Shown here one piece after another: positions 13,951 through 18,250 of a stretch of DNA of 18,250 nucleotides. A program made the translations under genes and the position numbers. Position 1 is the stretch's first letter, and every line of letters begins with the position of its first letter. The notes below the pieces were generated by a model that saw nothing but the letters and a program-made list of their open reading frames with translations, was not told the origin of the DNA and did no database searches. This DNA comes from Patescibacteria group bacterium (GTDB lineage Bacteria; Patescibacteriota; Microgenomatia; UBA1400; PJMF01). The stretch covers positions 1-18,250 of the forward strand of contig JAHJBU010000064.1 in assembly GCA_018813375.1 (NCBI GenBank), in the 5' to 3' direction.

Positions 13951-14541
13951 ATGACTACCATTTACCTCATAAGACATGGACAAAAACATAGACATGCCGG
14001 TAATCCTAGCTTAACTGAAGTTGGAATCAACCAAGCTAAGCAAACGGGTAAATATTTAAGTCAGTTTCCAATATCAAAAATTATTTCTAGTCCTACCAAA
14101 AGAACAATTGAAACAGCAAAAAATATTGCTGAAGTCATGAATTTAGAATATAGCTCAGATAAAAATCTAATTGAAAGAATGGACTGGACAGATTCCAATG
14201 TTACTCGTAGCGAATTTCTTCAAGAATGGATTAAGGCCACTAATAATAGGGATTATATTCCAAAGTATGGAGATTCTTCAAAAGACACAGGAAAAAGGGT
14301 TAGTCAGTTAATAAATAAAATAACTGATAGCCATGTTGTATTAGTAACTCATAGTGGAGCAATTTTTGACTATCTAAGAAATATTTTTGGTGATGAAAAA
14401 CTTTCAGATTTGAGAAAACAATATGACGAGGGAGAAGATTATCAAATGCAAAACTGTGCGATTAATAAAATTGTAATTGATGATAAACCCATGTTAGTTT
14501 TTTTAAACTTTGTTGAACACTTATCTGAGTTATCGGAGTAA
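13951..14541 (+). CDS. Histidine phosphatase family protein (phosphoglycerate-mutase-like)
   Basis: A 196-residue protein with the complete branch-1 signature. LIRHGQ has catalytic R8-H9-G10, SSPTKRTIETA (47-57) supplies R51, E75 is the likely acid, and VTHSGA has the second catalytic H134. The expected reaction is phosphate transfer through a phosphohistidine on H9, on a small phosphorylated metabolite. The true substrate cannot be read from the sequence. It has its own leaderless promoter and stands between the RhuM debris and the ORF6N cluster without an obvious functional link. Confidence 0.88.
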   Translation: MTTIYLIRHGQKHRHAGNPSLTEVGINQAKQTGKYLSQFPISKIISSPTKRTIETAKNIAEVMNLEYSSDKNLIERMDWTDSNVTRSEFLQEWIKATNNRDYIPKYGDSSKDTGKRVSQLINKITDSHVVLVTHSGAIFDYLRNIFGDEKLSDLRKQYDEGEDYQMQNCAINKIVIDDKPMLVFLNFVEHLSELSE

Positions 14542-14606
14542 TCTTATTTTTTTATCACTTAACTATATTTTTAAAGAAAACGAGTTAAAAAAGGAAGTTA
14601 TAGTTT

Positions 14607-14670
14607 GATACTTTTACTCCTATTTTTTAATTATTGTAAACCGAATATAATCCGAAATAATGAAAAAAAA
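14607..14670 (+). promoter_or_regulatory. Repeated leaderless promoter cassette, copy 1
   Basis: This 64-bp segment recurs at 15608 and 16727 (5 mismatches to copy 2). Core ACCGAATATAATCCGAA holds TATAAT (14646-14651) 8 nt before the ATG at 14660. Similarity runs from GATACTTTT, 53 bp upstream of the ATG, to the first codons and then stops. CCGAAT...ATCCGA flanks the -10 and might bind a regulator. Confidence 0.75.
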
Positions 14671-15562
14671 TGAAGCTACTACTATTGCAAATAGTATCCA
14701 AAATCGCATTTATACTATTCGAGGTACTCAAGTGATGCTGGATAGAGATCTGGCAGAGTTATATCAAGTTTCTACTAGTAGACTAAATGAACAGGTAAAG
14801 AGAAATCTTGAAAGATTTCCTAAAGAATTTAAGTTTCAATTAACTAGGAAAGAATTTGAAAACTTGAGATCGCAATTTGCGACCTCAAAACTTCATGGCG
14901 GTAGGAGATATTTGCCTTACGTTTTTACTGAACAAGGCGTAGCTATGTTGTCTTCTGTTCTAAATAGCAAAGTTGCGGTAAAGATAAGCATTCAAATTAT
15001 GCAGGCTTTTGTTCATATGCGAAAGTTTTTGATTGAGAATGCAAATATTTTTAATCGATTAGATAGTGTTGAGCAGAAACAATTAAATTATCAATTAAAG
15101 TCAGATAAAAGATTCGAGAAACTCTTTAAAGCTCTTGAAGACAAAAGTCTTAAACCTAAACAAGGCATATTTTATGACGGACAAATTTTTGATGCCTACA
15201 TGTTTGTCGCTGATTTAATAAAAAGTGCAAAAAAATCTATTGTATTAATTGACAATTTTGCTGATGAAAGTGTCTTGCAGCTTTTTGTAAAAAGGAAAAA
15301 GGGTGTAAAAGCTACCATTTATACAAATAAGTTATCTAAGACTTTAGAATTAGATCTAAAAAGGCATAATGATCAGTATGAGTTAATCGAGATAAAATTA
15401 TTTAATAAAGCTCATGATAGGTTTTTAATTATTGATAACAGAGAACTTTACCACATTGGTGCATCGCTTAAGGATTTAGGTAAGAAATGGTTTGCTTTTA
15501 GTCGGATGGACAGTTTAGTTGGGGAGGTTTCAGGTAAATTAAAGCACTCAAACTCCTCTTAG
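14660..15562 (+). CDS. ORF6N domain protein with PLD-like C-terminus, copy 1
   Basis: A 300-residue protein. N-terminal ORF6N DNA-binding domain (about 12-110): YTIRGTQVMLDRDLAELYQV, NLERFPKEFKFQLT, LPYVFTEQGVAMLSSVL, AFVHMRKFL. A helical linker follows. The C-terminal domain (about 165-300) has SAKKSIVLIDNFADESVL and a variant phospholipase-D motif: H252-x-R254-x4-D259...GAS (267-269), with Arg in place of the usual Lys. A single such half-site would need a dimer to act as a nuclease, and activity is uncertain. ORF6N domains are typical of phage and mobile-element regulators. The C-terminal half is nearly identical at the DNA level to the gene at 16780. A coding hairpin lies at 14864-14888. 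Confidence 0.85.
   Translation: MKKNEATTIANSIQNRIYTIRGTQVMLDRDLAELYQVSTSRLNEQVKRNLERFPKEFKFQLTRKEFENLRSQFATSKLHGGRRYLPYVFTEQGVAMLSSVLNSKVAVKISIQIMQAFVHMRKFLIENANIFNRLDSVEQKQLNYQLKSDKRFEKLFKALEDKSLKPKQGIFYDGQIFDAYMFVADLIKSAKKSIVLIDNFADESVLQLFVKRKKGVKATIYTNKLSKTLELDLKRHNDQYELIEIKLFNKAHDRFLIIDNRELYHIGASLKDLGKKWFAFSRMDSLVGEVSGKLKHSNSS
14864..14888 (+). repeat. Intragenic hairpin in ORF6N gene 1
   Basis: TTGAGATCGC, AATTT, GCGACCTCAA: a 10-bp stem with one A/C mismatch, encoding LRSQFATS just before the LPYVFTEQG block. Confidence 0.75.
15125..15228 (+). repeat. 104-bp near-identical block shared by the ORF6N genes, copy 1
   Basis: Matches 17224-17327 with two differences visible on inspection, while the N-terminal halves of the two genes are strongly diverged. 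It encodes the linker end and first part of the PLD-like domain. A second short match covers the GASLKDLGKKWFAFSRMD region. Recent recombination or gene conversion is likely. Confidence 0.8.
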
Positions 15563-15607
15563 CTCACAAGCAAGTGATTTATCACAAAAATAAATAAGAC
15601 TGGGATT

Positions 15608-15684
15608 GATACTTTTGCTCATATTTTCTAATTGTTGAAAACCGAATATAATCCGAAATAATGAAAAAAAACATATGTCATTAA
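15608..15684 (+). promoter_or_regulatory. Promoter cassette copy 2 with 7-codon ORF before the AlkD-like gene
   Basis: Same cassette as 14607, with TATAAT at 15647-15652. The cassette's own ATG (15661) begins like the ORF6N gene (ATGAAAAAAAA) but runs into MKKNICH-stop (15661-15684), overlapping the real start of the next gene (15675) in another frame. The promoter and ORF6N start appear to have been duplicated and captured by the glycosylase gene. Confidence 0.75.
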
Positions 15685-16400
15685 TCATTTCCTCAATTAA
15701 AAAAGATTTACTAGCCCAAGCTGATGAGAAAGTAAAATTAAGTGGCGAGCGGTTTTTTAAAGAAACAGTTAAAATGTACGGTGTAAAAAACCCAATAACA
15801 AGAAAAATTGCTCAAAAATATTTTAAAGAAATAAAAAATAAAGATAAAAATGATATTTTGAATTTATGTGAACAACTGTGGCAATCTGATATTTTTGAAC
15901 AGTCACTAATAGCTTGTCACTGGTCATACGCGGTGCGCAAACAATATTCTGTAAATGATTTTAAAATTTTTGAAAGATGGGTAAAAAAATATGTTAGTAA
16001 TTGGGCGTCTTGTGATACTTTATGCAATCATACGATTGGTGAGGTAGTAGAGAAATATCCTAAATTAATATTTAAGCTTAAAATTTGGACAAAATCACAT
16101 AATAAATGGGTTAGGCGAGCTGCTGCGGTATCTTTAATTGTGCCTGCTAAGAAAGGACTATTTTTATCTGATATTTTGGAAATTGCAGAATTATTATTAC
16201 TTGATGAAGATGACTTAGTGCAAAAAGGATATGGATGGATGCTAAAAGTAGCAAGTAAAAAAAATCAACAAACTATTTACGATTTTGTAATCAGAAATAA
16301 ATTAAAAATGTCTAGAACCGCACTACGCTATGCTATTGAAAAAATGCCAGCACACCTGCGAAAAAAAGCAATGCAAATCGGAGCAACAAATCTGTTATAA
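15675..16400 (+). CDS. AlkD-like DNA alkylation repair protein
   Basis: A 241-residue all-helical HEAT-repeat-type protein of the DNA alkylation repair (AlkC/AlkD) family, full length for the group. Residues known in Bacillus AlkD as W109, D113, R148 and W187 find clear equivalents here: W110 and D114 in NWASCDTLCN, R148 in KWVRRAA, and W188 in YGWMLKVAS. The expected function is removal of N3- and N7-alkylated purines from DNA without base flipping. The start ATG 15675 lacks a Shine-Dalgarno and overlaps the 7-codon ORF of the captured promoter cassette, so translation may depend on termination and reinitiation there. Its location among mobile-element genes suggests it is accessory. Confidence 0.88.
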   Translation: MSLIISSIKKDLLAQADEKVKLSGERFFKETVKMYGVKNPITRKIAQKYFKEIKNKDKNDILNLCEQLWQSDIFEQSLIACHWSYAVRKQYSVNDFKIFERWVKKYVSNWASCDTLCNHTIGEVVEKYPKLIFKLKIWTKSHNKWVRRAAAVSLIVPAKKGLFLSDILEIAELLLLDEDDLVQKGYGWMLKVASKKNQQTIYDFVIRNKLKMSRTALRYAIEKMPAHLRKKAMQIGATNLL

Positions 16401-16445
16401 ATAAAGGTAATTATTTATCAATAAAATTATTACCTAAGGAGAAAA

Positions 16446-16706
16446 ATGAAAAAATTTAAAAGATGCCAAAGTTGCGGGATGCCTCTGAACAAAGATCCAA
16501 AAGGGAGCGGAACAAACACTGATGGTTCAAAAAATAATATGTATTGCAGTTATTGCTTTGAAAAAGGTAAATTTTTACAACCAGATATAACTTTGGATGA
16601 AATGGAGACTTTGGTAAGAGAAAAAATGAAAGAGATGGGTATGCCTGGTTTTATGGCAAGGCTATTAACCATGGGAACATCAAAGCTTGAGCGTTGGAAA
16701 AAATAA
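16446..16706 (+). CDS. Small zinc-ribbon protein
   Basis: An 86-residue protein. C7-x2-C10 (RCQSCGMPL) and C34-x2-C37 (MYCSYCFEKG) form a zinc ribbon of the putative zinc ribbon (Zn_ribbon_2) type, with the family's GTNTDGSKN between them. A helical tail ends in TSKLERWKK. The function is unknown. The start is supported by AAGGAG at 16436-16441, one of the few good Shine-Dalgarno sites in the window. It follows the glycosylase by 45 bp and is probably on the same transcript. Confidence 0.82.
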   Translation: MKKFKRCQSCGMPLNKDPKGSGTNTDGSKNNMYCSYCFEKGKFLQPDITLDEMETLVREKMKEMGMPGFMARLLTMGTSKLERWKK

Positions 16707-16726
16707 AATTATTTTTGATCTTATTT

Positions 16727-16787
16727 GATATTTTTGTTCATATTTTTTAATTTTAACAAACCGAATATAATCCGAAGTAATGAAAAC
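16727..16787 (+). promoter_or_regulatory. Promoter cassette copy 3
   Basis: The same cassette, more diverged upstream, with the core ACCGAATATAATCCGAA unchanged apart from its edges (copy 3 begins AACCGAA). TATAAT at 16766-16771 lies 8 nt before the ATG at 16780. Confidence 0.7.
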
Positions 16788-17655
16788 AGTAACTACAGTC
16801 AATAAAATTCAAAATCAGATTTATACGATTAGAGATACTCAGGTTATGCTTGATCGGGATTTGGCTGTTTTATATGAAGTAAAAGCTATTCGTTTACGAG
16901 AACAAGTGAAAAGAAATAGAAAACGCTTTCCAGACGATTTCATATTTAAATTAACAGAGGATGAAGTTGATATCATGGTATCGCAAAATGCGATACCATC
17001 AAAAAAGCATCTTGGAGGTTCGTTGCCATACGTATTTACTGAGCAAGGCGTTGCAGGACTATCATCAGTTTTAACAAGTAAAAAAGCTATTGAAATAAAT
17101 ATTCAGATAATACGTGCTTTTGTTAAAATGCGAAAATTTTTAACTATAAACGCAGGCGTATTTCAGAGATTTGAGAATATTGAACAAAAGCAATTTAAAA
17201 CAGACAAAACCATACAAAAAATCTTTAAAGCTCTTGAAGATAAAAGTCTTAAACCTAAACAAGGCATATTTTATGACGGACAAATTTTTGATGCCTACGT
17301 GTTTGTCGCTGATTTAATAAAAAGTGCTAAGAAATCAATTGTTTTAATTGACAATTTTATAGATGAAAGCGTTTTGCAGTTGTTTTCTAAAAGAAAAAGT
17401 AAAGTAAAAGTTACTATTCATACTAAAAATTTAACTCCCTCACTAAAACTGGACCTAAAAAAATTTAATTCTCAGTATGAAAATATATCTATTCAAGTTT
17501 TAAAAGATTCTCACGATAGGTTTCTGATTGTTGATCATAAGGAGCTTTATCATATCGGGGCATCGCTTAAGGATTTAGGCAAGAAATGGTTTGCTTTTAG
17601 CCGGATGGATGGTTTAGTTGGAGAAATTTTAGGTAAAATAAAGCCAGAATTATGA
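16780..17655 (+). CDS. ORF6N domain protein with PLD-like C-terminus, copy 2
   Basis: A 291-residue paralogue of the gene at 14660 with the same design. The ORF6N domain (YTIRDTQVMLDRDLAVLYEV, RFPDDFIFKLT, LPYVFTEQGVAGLSSVL) is followed by a linker and the PLD-like domain with H245-x-R247-x4-D252 and GASLKD. The N-terminal half differs clearly from copy 1, while the C-terminal half is close to identical, including the 104-bp DNA block. The two therefore probably recognise different DNA through a shared effector domain (inference). It carries a perfect coding hairpin at 16975-16999. Its stop overlaps the ATG of the kinase gene (ATGA), so the two are translationally coupled. Confidence 0.85.
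   Translation: MKTVTTVNKIQNQIYTIRDTQVMLDRDLAVLYEVKAIRLREQVKRNRKRFPDDFIFKLTEDEVDIMVSQNAIPSKKHLGGSLPYVFTEQGVAGLSSVLTSKKAIEINIQIIRAFVKMRKFLTINAGVFQRFENIEQKQFKTDKTIQKIFKALEDKSLKPKQGIFYDGQIFDAYVFVADLIKSAKKSIVLIDNFIDESVLQLFSKRKSKVKVTIHTKNLTPSLKLDLKKFNSQYENISIQVLKDSHDRFLIVDHKELYHIGASLKDLGKKWFAFSRMDGLVGEILGKIKPEL
16975..16999 (+). repeat. Intragenic hairpin in ORF6N gene 2
   Basis: ATGGTATCGC, AAAAT, GCGATACCAT: a perfect 10-bp stem encoding MVSQNAIPS. It occupies the same place as the hairpin of copy 1, with a different sequence. Confidence 0.85.
17224..17327 (+). repeat. 104-bp near-identical block shared by the ORF6N genes, copy 2
   Basis: Partner of 15125-15228. The differences seen are at GAAGAT/GAAGAC and TACGTG/TACATG. 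Confidence 0.8.
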
Positions 17656-17915
17656 TTTTATTAATTACTGGTTCTCCAGCAGCCGGGAAGACTACTCTTG
17701 GTAATATTTTTGTAGAAAAATATGGTTTCAAGCAGCTCGATGGAGATCAAGTCATTAAAGAACTAGGTTTAACCAGTAAATCATGGAATAAAATTCATGA
17801 CCAGATTTTTGATAGATCTTTAACAATACATACTAGTAGTAATGTAGTCATCACTCACGCTGTTCTGGCTGATAAATTTGCCTTTTATGGCATAATTATA
17901 CTTTTGGGTCCCTAA
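17652..17915 (+). pseudogene. P-loop kinase gene truncated by an insertion sequence
   Basis: The start encodes MILLITGSPAAGKTTLG with a full Walker A (G7 to T14), as in AAA_33/shikimate-kinase-like small kinases, then LDGDQVIKELG. It stops after 87 residues, about half the length such kinases need. The last few codons (from about 17906) probably belong to the incoming insertion sequence. The lid and later parts are missing here and may lie beyond the element. ATG overlaps the stop of the ORF6N gene. A short kinase after an ORF6N gene could be a chance operon. Confidence 0.7.
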
Positions 17916-18250
17916 ACATGGTATATTTCTCCTTGTCATCCATCTAATTATTAAGTTAAGGAAAAGACTATGTCAAAAAAAACGATGTACACAGTGTTGG
18001 TCGCTAAATACAATTAAAAAAGGAGTGCGTCGGGGTAAGCAAAGATATTGGTGCAAAGACTGTAAAACTAAGTTTGAAATCACTCAGAAAACAGTTAGGA
18101 GGAAGCGAGATGAAAAACTGTGGGATAGATACGTTTTTGGGAAACAAACTTTAAGGGAGCTATCCGAAGAAGGTGGGCTCAACAAGCTAACAATTAAGAA
18201 TAATTTTTTCAAGATTAAACTTTCTAAGAAAACTCATAACCCACGAGCGA
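17906..18250 (+). mobile_element. Left part of an insertion sequence, continues past the window
   Basis: Kinase coding sequence breaks off near GGGTCCCTAAACATGG (17906-17921), followed by about 50 bp of non-coding DNA and a transposase gene on the same strand. The exact left end cannot be fixed without the right end or an empty site. No target duplication can be seen in this window. Confidence 0.6.
17970..18250 (+). CDS. Zinc-ribbon transposase, 5' part, frameshifted at an A8 run
   Basis: From ATG 17970 the frame runs MSKKTMYTVLVAKYN-stop. If the run of eight A's (17975-17982) is read as seven, it becomes MSKKRCTQCWS..., with zinc-ribbon cysteines CTQC and CKDC and GKQRYWCKDCKTKFE. The frame then stays open to the window end through WDRYVFGKQTLREL. 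That N-terminal ribbon plus W-x2-Y-V-x-GKQTL resembles zinc-binding variants of IS256-like transposases, though IS1595-like is possible. AGTTAAGGAAAAG just upstream gives a weak ribosome site. The shift may be an assembly error, a real mutation, or slippage that controls transposase. Confidence 0.7.

Overview
The window is AT-rich, tightly packed bacterial or phage-like DNA using the standard code (TGA ends several genes). The mix of RhuM, ORF6N, DUF2779, DUF2130 and AAA_13 genes, short intergenic gaps, and many genes whose TATAAT box lies only 6-8 nt before the start codon suggests a Candidate Phyla Radiation (Patescibacteria) genome. That assignment is an inference. No housekeeping gene is present apart from one tRNA, so this looks like an accessory or defence-type island beside a tRNA.

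Layout. (1) 1-241: an intact tRNA-Ser(GCU), preceded by a 74-bp tandem repeat that carries truncated copies of the same tRNA, and followed by a strong hairpin terminator. (2) 321-4530: a module bounded by 32-bp direct repeats that resemble tRNA-Ser 3' ends. It holds an RloC/PrrC-like AAA_13 ATPase with a zinc hook and a candidate R-E-H nuclease triad, a DUF2130 coiled-coil/nuclease-like protein, and a small membrane protein. (3) 4669-10115: a 1562-residue SF1 helicase with a C-terminal Vsr/DUF559-like nuclease. It is followed in the -1 frame by a start-less zinc-ribbon/winged-helix/WYL segment, joined at a dnaX-type A-AAA-AAG slippery sequence. (4) 10112-11530, minus strand: a DUF2779 protein with a RecB/Cas4-like nuclease, a cysteine cluster and a DEDD exonuclease, convergent with the WYL gene. 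Small hypothetical genes run divergently from its start. (5) 12243-12343: a second copy of a TGTCCC-ended repeat and a third tRNA-3'-end-like scar. (6) 12356-13929: a small gene, an intact RhuM gene and a broken second RhuM. (7) 13951-17655: a histidine phosphatase, two ORF6N/PLD-like fusion genes, an AlkD-like DNA glycosylase and a small zinc-ribbon protein. Three near-identical leaderless promoter copies drive three of these genes. (8) 17652-18250: a P-loop kinase gene cut off by an insertion sequence whose zinc-ribbon transposase runs off the window with a homopolymer frameshift.

How it may work together (inference): modules 2 to 4 are nucleic-acid-targeting enzymes (a candidate tRNA nuclease, a helicase-nuclease and an exonuclease) with a WYL-type regulatory module, as in bacterial anti-phage islands. 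The tRNA-like scars between modules suggest serial acquisition at a tRNA-Ser site. The right half is rich in DNA-binding RhuM/ORF6N genes that each carry a hairpin inside the coding region at a corresponding place, with different sequences in each gene. This is the least explained signal in the window.
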